NCBI RefSeq assembly: GCF_024623455.1
Contig: NZ_JANIPJ010000013.1
Location: 1-64,000 of the forward strand
From: Paenibacillus soyae
GTDB taxonomy: Bacteria; Bacillota; Bacilli; Paenibacillales; Paenibacillaceae
Length of the DNA stretch: 64,000 bases
Direction: 5' to 3'
In this document: piece after piece, positions 23,732-32,025 of the stretch
Numbering within the stretch: position 1 is the first letter of the stretch
Layout of the letters: each line of letters opens with the position of its first letter
Translations under genes and position numbers: made by a program
The notes under the pieces: model-generated
What the model was told of the DNA's origin: nothing
The model's input: only the letters and a program-made list of their open reading frames with translations
The model's database searches: none

Positions 23732-23983
23732 ATGGCTAAAACGAAACGCGGGAAGGGTTTGTGGAATACGCCTTCTAGGGGCAGAGGTACTTGTCCAATT
23801 TGTCTTTCGACCCGAATAAAGCTGCTTTATTCCGCGGCTAACTCGGAAGGCAAACAATTGAAAGTCTGCAAGAAATGCAGCTCAGCAGACGCGAAAATCG
23901 CGGATCAAGCGGTTTCGACCGTGAATTTAGGGTTTCGAGGAAGGCTTCGGAGAGAGCTGAATCAACGAAAGACAAATCAATAG
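23732..23983 (+). CDS. Small basic zinc-ribbon protein
   Basis: The 83-residue protein is rich in Lys and Arg and has a four-Cys zinc ribbon: 'CPIC' near residue 20 and 'CKKC' near residue 49, between basic tails ('MAKTKRGKGLW', 'GFRGRLRREL'). It looks like a small nucleic-acid-binding or ribosome-associated protein. I chose ATG 23732 (AAAGGGG upstream) over an upstream in-frame start at 23684. A hairpin with ACGGCA/TGCCGT arms follows at 23995. Confidence 0.7.
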   Translation: MAKTKRGKGLWNTPSRGRGTCPICLSTRIKLLYSAANSEGKQLKVCKKCSSADAKIADQAVSTVNLGFRGRLRRELNQRKTNQ

Positions 23984-23994
23984 CGAGTCATTAC

Positions 23995-24027
23995 GACGGC
24001 AACCGGTCACTGATCGGCTGCCGTTGT
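23995..24027 (+). terminator. Terminator-like hairpin after the zinc-ribbon gene
   Basis: ACGGCAACCG pairs with CGGCTGCCGT (one internal mismatch) and is followed by TGTTCG. The U-tract is weak. Confidence 0.5.
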
Positions 24028-24082
24028 TCGTTCATGAAACTCGCGGAAGAGGACGAAGTAACAGGAATGGGAGGCCAGCCTA

Positions 24083-24589
24083 ATGAAGGTAAGAGAAGCA
24101 TCCATCGCTGATGCGGAAGGCATTGCATTCGTACACGTGAATAGCTGGAAAACGACTTATGCGGGTATTCTATCGGAGTCATATCTGGCTGGACTCTCTC
24201 TTGAGGACAGGAAGAAGAGCTGGATTTGGACATTTGAACATCAAGCGGAACATGAAAACATATTTGTCGCGGTTAACAAGGAGGATAAGATCGTTGGATT
24301 TTCCTGTGGCGGTCAAAATCGGAATAAAGAATATAAACACGATGGTGAGCTGTATGCGATCTACCTCTTAAAGGAGTACCAGGGTGTTGGTATCGGTCGA
24401 TCACTATTTCAGTCCGTTATTGTGGCATTAAAAAGTAATGGCTGCGCATCGATGATGCTATGGGTGTTAAAGGACAACCCGTCACTCGGATTCTATCGTT
24501 CGCAAGGCGGCCAACAGGTTGGTCAGAAGAATATCAAAATTGGGACAGATGAATTGGTTGAGGTAGCGATGGGTTGGGAATGGCGTTAG
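24083..24589 (+). CDS. GNAT-family N-acetyltransferase
   Basis: The 168-residue protein has the GNAT fold: N-terminal 'VREASIADAEGIAFVHVNSWKTTYAGI', beta-4 'DGELYAIYLLKEYQGVGIGRSLFQ' carrying the acetyl-CoA pyrophosphate loop (QGVGIG), and the C-terminal 'NPSLGFYRSQGGQQVGQK'. It would transfer an acetyl group to an amine; the substrate cannot be told. A ribosome site GGGAGG lies 10 nt before the ATG. It stands alone. Confidence 0.9.
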   Translation: MKVREASIADAEGIAFVHVNSWKTTYAGILSESYLAGLSLEDRKKSWIWTFEHQAEHENIFVAVNKEDKIVGFSCGGQNRNKEYKHDGELYAIYLLKEYQGVGIGRSLFQSVIVALKSNGCASMMLWVLKDNPSLGFYRSQGGQQVGQKNIKIGTDELVEVAMGWEWR

Positions 24590-24746
24590 AGTATGGGGGA
24601 CGGAGCGGTTAAAAACGATAACGCTTGAGCAAGGCGACAGGCGAACGAATAACGAGAAGCTTCCTGCCAACGGAAAGTCGTGATACGATGGGGAGTAACG
24701 CAAGGACGCAGTAGTTGCGAACGCAACATTTTTCAGGGGGGAGAGC

Positions 24747-25208
24747 ATGAATAGTCAAATCGCTCAAATGGAGCAAGAGGAGCAAGAGCTGCAGTTCAAA
24801 CAATTCACAAACGAAATGGCGCTGCAGGTTGGCCTAACCATCGTTGAGGAAGCGAAGAGCCTTGGGAAAAACATTACGGTCGAAATCTATCGCCGCGGCC
24901 AACGGTTATTTGCCCATGCCATGGAGGGGACCTCGGCGGAAAACGAGGACTGGATTCGCCGCAAAAACAATGTCGTCAACCATTTCGGCCAAAGCTCGTG
25001 GCATGTCGCCTTGCTTGTTCGTCAGGAAGGAACGACGTTGGAAGAGCGCTACGGCTTGCCTCTTACAGATTACGTGGGTGCTGGCGGAGGCTTCCCGCTT
25101 ATTGTGGCAGGCGAAGGGCAGATCGGCACGATTACCGTATCCGGCCTGCCGGATCAAGAGGACCACGATTTGTTAGTCTCCTCTCTAAGGCGGTATTTGA
25201 AGGTGTAA
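24747..25208 (+). CDS. UPF0303 / heme-degrading (GlcG-HbpS-like) domain protein
   Basis: The 153-residue cytosolic protein matches the UPF0303 family: 'ALQVGLTIVEEAKSLGKNITVEIYRRGQRLFAHAMEGTS', 'WIRRKNNVVNHFGQSS', and the Gly-rich 'DYVGAGGGFPLIVAGEGQIGTITVSGLPDQEDH'. The fold is shared with HbpS/GlcG, some members of which bind or degrade heme; a heme role here is only inference. GGGGGGAGAG precedes the ATG. It is monocistronic, closed by the terminator at 25257. Confidence 0.82.
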   Translation: MNSQIAQMEQEEQELQFKQFTNEMALQVGLTIVEEAKSLGKNITVEIYRRGQRLFAHAMEGTSAENEDWIRRKNNVVNHFGQSSWHVALLVRQEGTTLEERYGLPLTDYVGAGGGFPLIVAGEGQIGTITVSGLPDQEDHDLLVSSLRRYLKV

Positions 25209-25256
25209 AAGGAAGGCAGTAACTGCCGCATGACTCCACTTCCGCGATAGAAAAGA

Positions 25257-25293
25257 AACCGCCCTCCGGCATAGCCGAAAGGGCGGTTTGTTG
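25257..25293. terminator. Bidirectional terminator
   Basis: The perfect 9-bp arms AAACCGCCC/GGGCGGTTT are flanked by an A-run and TGTTG. It lies between the UPF0303 gene and the convergent AHSA1 gene. Confidence 0.85.
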
Positions 25294-25315
25294 TATTTTG
25301 TAGCTAGTAAAGGTA

Positions 25316-25825
25316 TTATTGTACGTTCTGAAGGTGCTCTTCGAGACGATCCCAAGTTTCCGTGATGCCTTGCTCCATGCCCATGTCCAGCACCTGTTGC
25401 AGCGCTTCGGAGGACGCGTAAGTCGCTTGGTTGATCAGCTTTGTTTTGCCCTCGAATTCCACGAACTGAAGGACGACATCCGTTGACGGCATATCCGCCG
25501 ACACATTGCCTTCGCTATCGGAGAAGTAGTCGGTATAGTCGATTTGCTCGTTCGTTGCGATCGCCTTGTAGATGGCTTTGCCCCAGGACTCCATGCCGTA
25601 GAAATCGCCTTGCGCCTTGTCTTCGCACTTCATCATGTAATGCCAGATGCCGCCCGGGCGGAAGTCGACGTTGCATACCGGAATGGACCAGCCGCGAGGC
25701 CCCCACCATTGCTTCAGATGCTCCGCTTCGGAGAATGCTTGGAATACAAGCTCGCGAGGGGCGTTAAATACGCGCTCCAGAGTCAATACGTTTCCTTCTA
25801 CTTTGCTCAGCATTTGGTTTGTCAT
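25316..25825 (-). CDS. AHSA1/SRPBCC domain protein
   Basis: The 169-residue single AHSA1 domain ('LTLERVFNAPRELVFQAFSEAEHLKQWWGPRGW', 'GITETWDRLEEHLQ') belongs to the same family as the tandem protein at 19464. GGAGGAATT precedes the ATG. It is 25 nt downstream of the ArsR gene and surely co-transcribed, matching the common ArsR/SRPBCC two-gene unit of Firmicutes. The ligand is unknown. Confidence 0.9.
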   Translation of the reverse strand: MTNQMLSKVEGNVLTLERVFNAPRELVFQAFSEAEHLKQWWGPRGWSIPVCNVDFRPGGIWHYMMKCEDKAQGDFYGMESWGKAIYKAIATNEQIDYTDYFSDSEGNVSADMPSTDVVLQFVEFEGKTKLINQATYASSEALQQVLDMGMEQGITETWDRLEEHLQNVQ

Positions 25826-25850
25826 TGTAATTCCTCCTCGAATTTTGGGT

Positions 25851-26180
25851 TTACTCTTCTTTGGGTTTCGCCTGAAGCTGCTGCAAATATCGTTCTAAGT
25901 TGTCGTAACGCTCGTTCCAGATCCGCCGGTAACGCTCCAACCATTCATCCATTTCTTTTAAAGGCTCGATTCGAAGCTTGTAGTTCCGCCGATTCGCTTC
26001 CGCTTCGACTTCCACCAAGCCGGCCTCCAAGAGGACGCGCAGATGCTTCGATGCTTGGGGCTGCCTTAGCTGCAGCCGCTCCGCGATTTCGCCCACGGAT
26101 AGGGGGCCGCCCGCCAATAAATCCACGATGCGCAATCGGTTCGGTTCTGCCAGAGCGCTAAACGTTGTGCTGTCCATCAT
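25851..26180 (-). CDS. ArsR-family regulator (SdpR-like)
   Basis: The 109-residue winged-helix protein reads 'DSTTFSALAEPNRLRIVDLLAGGPLSVGEIAERLQLRQPQASKHLRVLLEAGLVEVE'. It has no CxC metal motif in the recognition helix, so it is of the non-metal SdpR-like kind that represses its own two-gene operon. A candidate operator lies just upstream (26239-26264). Confidence 0.92.
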   Translation of the reverse strand: MMDSTTFSALAEPNRLRIVDLLAGGPLSVGEIAERLQLRQPQASKHLRVLLEAGLVEVEAEANRRNYKLRIEPLKEMDEWLERYRRIWNERYDNLERYLQQLQAKPKEE

Positions 26181-26238
26181 TCGGTGCGATCACCTCGTTT
26201 TAGCGGTGCCTCTTGCTTACATACTCAATATACCTGAT

Positions 26239-26264
26239 AAGGAATATTCCTGTCAAGGAATATA
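26239..26264. promoter_or_regulatory. Candidate ArsR operator
   Basis: The perfect dyad GGAATATTCC (26241-26250) is followed after a short gap by AAGGAATATA, repeating the half-site. It lies about 60 nt before the ArsR start, in the promoter zone of the ArsR/AHSA1 operon. Confidence 0.5.
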
Positions 26265-26403
26265 CAAAAGTTTTTTTGATGCGGGGGAAAGAGGCCGTAC
26301 GATCAAGCAGGACAAAAAGAGTGTGGATGGATGTTTGGCTAAGCTGAGTTGAAGGGAGAGCTAATCGAAGTCGAAAGAAGGACTCGTTCGTGCTACAGAA
26401 TGA

Positions 26404-26440
26404 AACCGCCCCTTCGGCAGACCCGAAGGGGCGGTTCGTC
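26404..26440 (-). terminator. Terminator of the secreted-protein operon
   Basis: AACCGCCCCTTCGG pairs perfectly with CCGAAGGGGCGGTT (14-bp stem) 13 nt past the stop of the minus-strand dockerin-like gene. Confidence 0.85.
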
Positions 26441-26452
26441 CTATTTCGTATT

Positions 26453-28438
26453 CTACCGCTCGGAGAGGGGATCGATGGAGGCCAGCAAGATCCGCATATC
26501 CTCCTCGTTGAATTCGCCGTCCCCGTTCATGTCCAGATCTTCGCCTTCCCCGATGAAGCGAAGGATATCGTCCATGTGCAAGCCGTCGTTATTGCCGTCG
26601 ATTTGCGATTTCTTCGAATCCGAGAGCCGCATGGCCAAAGAATCATTCATGATGCTAAACGCCAACGGAATCGTTTCCTGCGAGGTGGCAATCGTGAAAA
26701 CGTATTTGCCCGGTTGATCGGCAATGACGTTCGGGATGCGAATGCCGAAGGAGTAATCCGGCTCCAAGTAATAGCCTTCCGGCAGCGTGAAGGTCAGCTC
26801 ATTGCCGGCGGTTCGCTCAAGTGAAGCAGGATGGAATATCTCGTCGGAGCCATCGTTATCCATAGGCGGCGATTCGATATAGATGTCTTGGATCGTAATA
26901 TCCTCTTCCGTCAACAAGGTGCCCTCCGGACTGGCGATCGTGATCGTATCTCCGCCTTTTAGAATCGTATGGGCAGGGAAGAAGAAGCGAAGCTGTTCGC
27001 CGCCCGGCTCCAAACTTCCGTGACCGGCATCGTTCAAGGAGCTGCCTTCGGCCGGGATAAAGCCGATTCGGCGTACGGCCGGCAGCGCAGATCCTTCCGG
27101 TTTGATCTCTAACGTATAGAAGCCGGGGGAAGCCGGATTACGGATACCCGAATCTTCGGCAATCGTGATGTCGACGGTAGTGAAGCTCGCAAGAGGGCTG
27201 GATGCCGTCACGAACAGCTTATTGCCGTCGACGACAACGGTTGCGGCAGGATCGTCATTAATGGTAACTTTATCCGCTTCCAGAGTCTCCAGCGTCTCCG
27301 GAATCATCCCTGCAGGGAACGTGATCGCAATCTGTTTATCCGTCGTAATCGTCTCCATAGCCGTGAAGGAGAACCGGTATTCCGCCGCGGCCGAAACGGC
27401 ATATGTGGAGGCTTCTGGATAGAAGTCGGTCACGCTTCGGCTGAACAACAGGTAATCTGCCGCCTTCGGCAGCGGGTCTTGGCTTGTCGTGATTTCGAAC
27501 GACACGCGGCCGGGGGCTGCGTAATGATAATCCGGCGTTCTCAAGAAGTCTGAAAGCTGAATGGAAATATCCGCATCGGCGGGTATAGCCTGGGCTACAG
27601 TAAACGAGAGCGCGGGATAGCCATATTCGTCCTGAATAGTTTTCGCGTCGCTTAGCATACCGGCGGCAGTCACGTCGTTCATAGCTACGGCTACTTTATT
27701 CGATGGAATGGTGACCGGTTCCCAATACATAAATTGATTCTCGTACAAATAGCCAAACGGCAGTCTAATTTGAATATGACCACCGCTATTTAGGTCCGAA
27801 GCGGGCGTAAACCGGAAGGTGTAGTTCGCCAGCGACTCGGTCAGGCCGTTGTAACCACTGAGATACCGGCCATTGCCGTCGGATTCGACCGTAAATTGTT
27901 CTACCGTCGTCCCGCTTATAATGGTGAACGGAATTTCCGTTAACGTTCCGCCTGTCTTGCCGATGCGGAACGTATAGCTGCCGGAGTCAGGGTTACCGAT
28001 CCCGACTTCTTCCCAGATCCTAACCATGACGATACTATCCGCGGGAATTTCTTCGTCGAGGCCTAGGCGAACGGCTTTCGAATCGGTAGCAGCATTCACG
28101 CTTACGTTAACGATATTAGGATAGCCGTATACGGGGGTTCCGTCCGGAATTTCCAGACTGGAGCTAACGCTCGTATTTTCATGAAAGGCAGCCCCATCCG
28201 GCAGCTGGTAGGCCGAAGGGAATTCGATCGTCAGTGAACCGCCGTCGCTCCAGGAGGGAATGGCTTCGCTTGCCTTAAACTCGATGGCGTACGCGACGTT
28301 CTGGTCATTCGGGAAGGGCCTGGCTTCGATGCTTCCTCCCGCGCTGGCGCTTGCCTGCATAGCTCCGCTCCAGGGGAGCAGAGCTGCCGCGAGCAACGCC
28401 GCTAGAAGCATTCGGGCTCGCCGCTGTATGTTTTTCAT
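26453..28438 (-). CDS. Secreted repeat protein with C-terminal dockerin-like domain
   Basis: The 661-residue exported protein has a signal peptide (residues 1-32, 'MLLAALLAAALLPW...ASA'). About four beta-sandwich-like repeats follow, each ending in an 'IxNP...G.Y.F.I' motif (for example 'VGIGNPDSGSYTFRIGKTGG', 'SGIRNPASPGFYTLEI'). At the C-terminus, residues about 605-655, two calcium loops of dockerin type I form occur: 'DGNNDGLHMDDILRFI' and 'DMNGDGEFNEEDMRILLASI'. Dockerins anchor proteins by binding cohesins, and a cohesin-like domain is encoded in the same operon at 30023. I do not see a catalytic domain. Confidence 0.75.
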   Translation of the reverse strand: MKNIQRRARMLLAALLAAALLPWSGAMQASASAGGSIEARPFPNDQNVAYAIEFKASEAIPSWSDGGSLTIEFPSAYQLPDGAAFHENTSVSSSLEIPDGTPVYGYPNIVNVSVNAATDSKAVRLGLDEEIPADSIVMVRIWEEVGIGNPDSGSYTFRIGKTGGTLTEIPFTIISGTTVEQFTVESDGNGRYLSGYNGLTESLANYTFRFTPASDLNSGGHIQIRLPFGYLYENQFMYWEPVTIPSNKVAVAMNDVTAAGMLSDAKTIQDEYGYPALSFTVAQAIPADADISIQLSDFLRTPDYHYAAPGRVSFEITTSQDPLPKAADYLLFSRSVTDFYPEASTYAVSAAAEYRFSFTAMETITTDKQIAITFPAGMIPETLETLEADKVTINDDPAATVVVDGNKLFVTASSPLASFTTVDITIAEDSGIRNPASPGFYTLEIKPEGSALPAVRRIGFIPAEGSSLNDAGHGSLEPGGEQLRFFFPAHTILKGGDTITIASPEGTLLTEEDITIQDIYIESPPMDNDGSDEIFHPASLERTAGNELTFTLPEGYYLEPDYSFGIRIPNVIADQPGKYVFTIATSQETIPLAFSIMNDSLAMRLSDSKKSQIDGNNDGLHMDDILRFIGEGEDLDMNGDGEFNEEDMRILLASIDPLSER

Positions 28439-28460
28439 CGCTTCTATGTTCCTCCAATCC

Positions 28461-30026
28461 TTAAGGTCTCAATATGACGGTCCGACTCTCCTGCTGCCAC
28501 TGCACGTCCAGACCAAGCTGCTCGGCCATAAATCGTACGGGCACATAGGTGCGTCCCTGCTTCAGGTAAGGCGCATACGGAGAATTCGCGTCAATGCGCA
28601 GCTCCAATACAGAGCCGTCCGCTCCCGTAAACGTGACAAGCTTCTCGCCGTCTTCGTACTCCACCTCGTAGCCTAGCCGCTCGGCTACCGCTCGTACCGG
28701 CACCATGACCCGGCTGCTGATCATCTCCGGCTGAGCGTCGAAGGCGACGAGCCCGGAGCCGATAACCACCTTCAGCGCAGGGGCTTCCGGCAAGTCGGGA
28801 AGCCGGTAAGGCGTCAGAAGGCGTATCTTGTTGTTATAGGAATCCGCGACATAGATGCTTCCGTCGGGAGCGATGGCCACGTCCGTCGGACGGTGGAAAG
28901 TCGCCAGACGATCCGCGCCGTCATGCTCGCCGCTGAGCTGCGACGAATGACCCGCAAGCGTCGCGACCTCTCCATCCTGCAAGTAGCGGATCGAATGGTT
29001 AAGGCTGTCCGCGATGACGAGACCGCCTTCCTCCGTGACGGCGATGCCTGCCGGGTAACGGAATGCTGCGTCACTGGCTTTGCCGTCGGCGAAGCCGTCC
29101 TCCGCGTAAAGCCTGGTCAGGTCAGCGTAGAGGGATTTGCCTTTGCCGATTCGCATGGCAGAGCCGGCGACGGTCGTTACTTTACCCGATTGAAAATTAA
29201 TGTAGCGAATGCTGTGGTTGCCGGAGTCGCTGACGTACAGGTTGCCCCGGGCGTCCAGGGCGAGCCCGGACGGCTCGTTGAACTTCGCTATCGCCATATC
29301 GCCGTCCGCGAAGTCGCCGGCGGGAACCGCCACGCCCGGGAACGCTTCGACGACCCGATTGGACGGAGCGGTGAGCGTTACCACTTCTCCTGCAGGCGTG
29401 ATCTTGCGAATGACGTGATTTAACGTGTCGGCGACGTAAACCGTGCCATCCGCGGCAACGGCGACATCCTTCGGCGAATGGAACGTCGCGCGAGAGCCGG
29501 GACCGTCAAGCCGTCCAAGCAGGCCGGTGCCCGCGATCGTCGTTACGCTGCCGTCCAAGCCGATCTTCCGAATGGCATGGTTCTCCGTGTCGGCTACATA
29601 AAGCCGGCCTTGTGCATCCGCGGCAATGCCGGATGGATTCTGGAATAACGAGGCGTTCGAAGGACCGTCGAGCAGGCCGCCGACCAGCTTGCCTTGCGCG
29701 TCCTTCTTCAGAAGAACGCCGGCGAGGCTCTCCGTGCCGTCAGCCGTAACGGCGCGCAGCAGATGGTTGTCGCCATCCGCGACGATTAAGGCGCCGTCCC
29801 CGCGAACGAGGAGCCCGGAAGGATGACGAAACTCCGCTTGAAGCCGCATATCATTGGCGCTGCCGTAGTCACCCGATCCGGCATATGACTTAACGTCCAT
29901 CATGATCTGCCCCTTGTCGCCGACGAGAGCGTTCGAGAGGAATGCGGCGGCAGCCGTGCCGGCAAGCAAGCTTGCGGATAGCGCCGACGCGATGAGGAAG
30001 GATATTGTTCGTTTCAAAAGCTTCAC
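28461..30026 (-). CDS. Secreted NHL-repeat protein with C-terminal stalk domain
   Basis: The 521-residue exported protein has a signal peptide (residues 1-27). Six NHL-type beta-propeller blades follow, with motifs such as 'VADTENHAIRKIG', 'VADTLNHVIRKIT', 'VSDSGNHSIRYIN' and 'VADSYNNKIRLLT'. It ends in a copper-amine-oxidase-N (stalk) domain pair ('RVMVPVRAVAERLGYEVEYE', 'RTYVPVRFMAEQLGLDVQW'), typical of Paenibacillus surface proteins. The GTG start overlaps the upstream TGA stop as GTGA, so translation is coupled. It is likely a cell-surface scaffold or binding protein rather than an enzyme. Confidence 0.85.
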   Translation of the reverse strand: MKLLKRTISFLIASALSASLLAGTAAAAFLSNALVGDKGQIMMDVKSYAGSGDYGSANDMRLQAEFRHPSGLLVRGDGALIVADGDNHLLRAVTADGTESLAGVLLKKDAQGKLVGGLLDGPSNASLFQNPSGIAADAQGRLYVADTENHAIRKIGLDGSVTTIAGTGLLGRLDGPGSRATFHSPKDVAVAADGTVYVADTLNHVIRKITPAGEVVTLTAPSNRVVEAFPGVAVPAGDFADGDMAIAKFNEPSGLALDARGNLYVSDSGNHSIRYINFQSGKVTTVAGSAMRIGKGKSLYADLTRLYAEDGFADGKASDAAFRYPAGIAVTEEGGLVIADSLNHSIRYLQDGEVATLAGHSSQLSGEHDGADRLATFHRPTDVAIAPDGSIYVADSYNNKIRLLTPYRLPDLPEAPALKVVIGSGLVAFDAQPEMISSRVMVPVRAVAERLGYEVEYEDGEKLVTFTGADGSVLELRIDANSPYAPYLKQGRTYVPVRFMAEQLGLDVQWQQESRTVILRP

Positions 30027-31861
30027 CTGCTTTCCGTTGCCGGCCGAACGGCAACCTTGATTGGATCATCCGCTAGATGGCTGCCGTCCAGCAATACGTT
30101 GCCGTCTTTGTCTAATACCTTAAAGTAGGCGAGCTGGATGACAAGGCCTTCATCGTTCGTGTTCATAAGCTGAAGCGGGATGCTGACGAGCAGCTTCTCG
30201 TCCGCGACGAACAAGGGAGCGGCGTTCGAGCCGGCGACGCCGCTGACGGCGGCCGCGTAATACAGCGTGGCGTTCTCGCCCCAGGTCGGCGGCTGTCTTA
30301 GCAGCTCCAGGCTGTTCGGAAGCGCGCCAAACACGGTGCCCGATGATGGGCTGACGATATTTTTGCCATGGTAGCTGAGCCTGCTGTCGTCATAGAGCAA
30401 TTGGACCTCGACGGCGTAGATGCTTTCGTCCGGCTGGTCGAAGCCGCCGAGATACAAGCTGGCCGTAACCGTCTTCCCGTCGGAGATGGCATCCCGCAGG
30501 ACAAGAGTCTCTTCCTTGTCGATATTGGAAGGAGGAGAGCCGGGCGAAGGCGAGCTTGTGGCCGGCGGCGTAGTACCGGATTGGCCGGAAGAGGACTGCT
30601 CATTCTTTCGCTTGTTCTCCTCGTACGCTTTGCGCGCCGCTTCGTCGAGCTGCTCCTTAAGCCGCTCTTCGGCCTTGCTTGATTCGTCCTCGGCCGCTTT
30701 GCGGTTCGTCTCGTCGAGCTTCTTCTTGTCCGCCTCGATCTTCTGCAGCAAGGACGCCAGCCGCTGCTGATTCTCGAGAAGCTGGCGCTGTTCTTCCAAC
30801 AAGCGCTGAGTCCCATCCTGCGCCGCTTGCTTCAGCGCTTCTACTTCCGGGTCCAGTCCCGCCGTTCTGTCCAGCTGTTCCACCTTGGAAAGATCGATTT
30901 TTTTAAGGGGGTCGTCGACTTTTTTGTTGGCTTCGTCAATGGTTTTCTGTTCGATTTTGTGGGCATCGATTGCCTGCTTGGCGATGTTGCCCACAAGATT
31001 GTCCAAGTTCGCCGTCACCTTGTTTAAATCCGTCAAATCCCGGATTTGGAAGTTTGCCAGCTCCGACGGACGCATGACGCCTGCCTCCAACTGCTCCCTC
31101 AGCTGCTCTGCCCACTGCTCGTTCTCCTTCACGATCTCTTCATGGTCTTTGACGATGCTTTCGATCACTTTCGGAGGAATCTCATCGATAAGTTTTTTTA
31201 TGTCGATGAATTCGACCTTGGCCCTGAGTTCCCGCACTTCGCGCGAATCCAGATTGATCTGCTGGGCCGGATAGACGAACACTGTCTTGTTCTCCTCCTG
31301 CGATCGATTTGCGCTTTCATTCTCGGTTGGGGATGCGGCAGATACGATCCCGGCAGCGACGACCATAGTCGTCTCGCCTGTTTTTTTGTTGATGATCGTC
31401 ATGAAGTAGGTTCCCTTGGCGGTCAGCACGGCAGTTCCTGTCCGGATCTCAAAGCGCTCGCCGGCCGTATGGCCCGTCCGCGGCTCCACATGGGACCATG
31501 CGGAGCCGGATAATAGCGCGAATCGCGTGATCGCGGCTTTTCCTTGCGACTTCAGATCGGACAAGAACAGCTCGCCGTGTTCGCCTAACGTGATCCGATC
31601 CTTGCGGTCGTCTACCTGAATAATCGCGTGAGCGCCTTCGCCGGTCTCGATCGTATCTCCTTCATGGAGACGCATGCCCGCATAGGCGGGATAAGAAGCG
31701 TAGCCGCCTGCTATGCGCACGGTCACGCCGCCCCCGGCCTCCAGAATCGTGGCGGAACGCTCGGACGCGAGCGCGAACGCCGAGGCCGGAATAAGCGTCA
31801 TGACGATAAAGAAGGCGAGCATGACAAGCCCGAGCCGGCTTCTATTGGTTGTGTTTTTCAC
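30023..31861 (-). CDS. Secreted FecR-domain protein with coiled coil and cohesin-like domain
   Basis: The 612-residue exported protein has a signal peptide (after 'LGLVMLAFFIVMTLIPASAFA'). A FecR domain follows ('VTVRIAGGYASYPAYAGMRL', 'IQVDDRKDRITLGEHGELFL'), then a long charged coiled coil (about residues 200-420), a Ser/Pro/Gly linker and a C-terminal cohesin-like beta-sandwich ('YAVEVQLLYDDSRLSYHG', 'VSIPLQLMNTNDEGLVIQLAYFKVLDKDGN'). The GTG start at 31861 has AAAGGAG 7 nt upstream and is preferred over an ATG at 31903. It is first in the operon. No FecI-type sigma factor is nearby, so the FecR domain is probably structural here. Confidence 0.82.
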   Translation of the reverse strand: MKNTTNRSRLGLVMLAFFIVMTLIPASAFALASERSATILEAGGGVTVRIAGGYASYPAYAGMRLHEGDTIETGEGAHAIIQVDDRKDRITLGEHGELFLSDLKSQGKAAITRFALLSGSAWSHVEPRTGHTAGERFEIRTGTAVLTAKGTYFMTIINKKTGETTMVVAAGIVSAASPTENESANRSQEENKTVFVYPAQQINLDSREVRELRAKVEFIDIKKLIDEIPPKVIESIVKDHEEIVKENEQWAEQLREQLEAGVMRPSELANFQIRDLTDLNKVTANLDNLVGNIAKQAIDAHKIEQKTIDEANKKVDDPLKKIDLSKVEQLDRTAGLDPEVEALKQAAQDGTQRLLEEQRQLLENQQRLASLLQKIEADKKKLDETNRKAAEDESSKAEERLKEQLDEAARKAYEENKRKNEQSSSGQSGTTPPATSSPSPGSPPSNIDKEETLVLRDAISDGKTVTASLYLGGFDQPDESIYAVEVQLLYDDSRLSYHGKNIVSPSSGTVFGALPNSLELLRQPPTWGENATLYYAAAVSGVAGSNAAPLFVADEKLLVSIPLQLMNTNDEGLVIQLAYFKVLDKDGNVLLDGSHLADDPIKVAVRPATESR

Positions 31862-31910
31862 TTGAAAACTCCTTTCGTTGTTTCTCCTGCTGCTACGATA
31901 CACGGCGAAG

Positions 31911-31945
31911 TTTAAAATCCGTTTAAAAAAGCATGCGGATTTGTC
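31911..31945. promoter_or_regulatory. Candidate operator between divergent units
   Basis: AATCCG (31916-31921) and CGGATT (31936-31941) form an inverted repeat around an A-rich spacer (TTTAAAAAAG). It lies between the FecR operon and the divergent histidine kinase gene, so the adjacent OmpR-type regulator is a plausible binder. Confidence 0.35.
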
Positions 31946-32025
31946 GAATTTACGAAAGATTCAGGAAGGGGGGAGGTGGATTTTGTCGAATAGTAGGGAG
32001 ATAGAAACGGCAATTGGAGGCTTTC

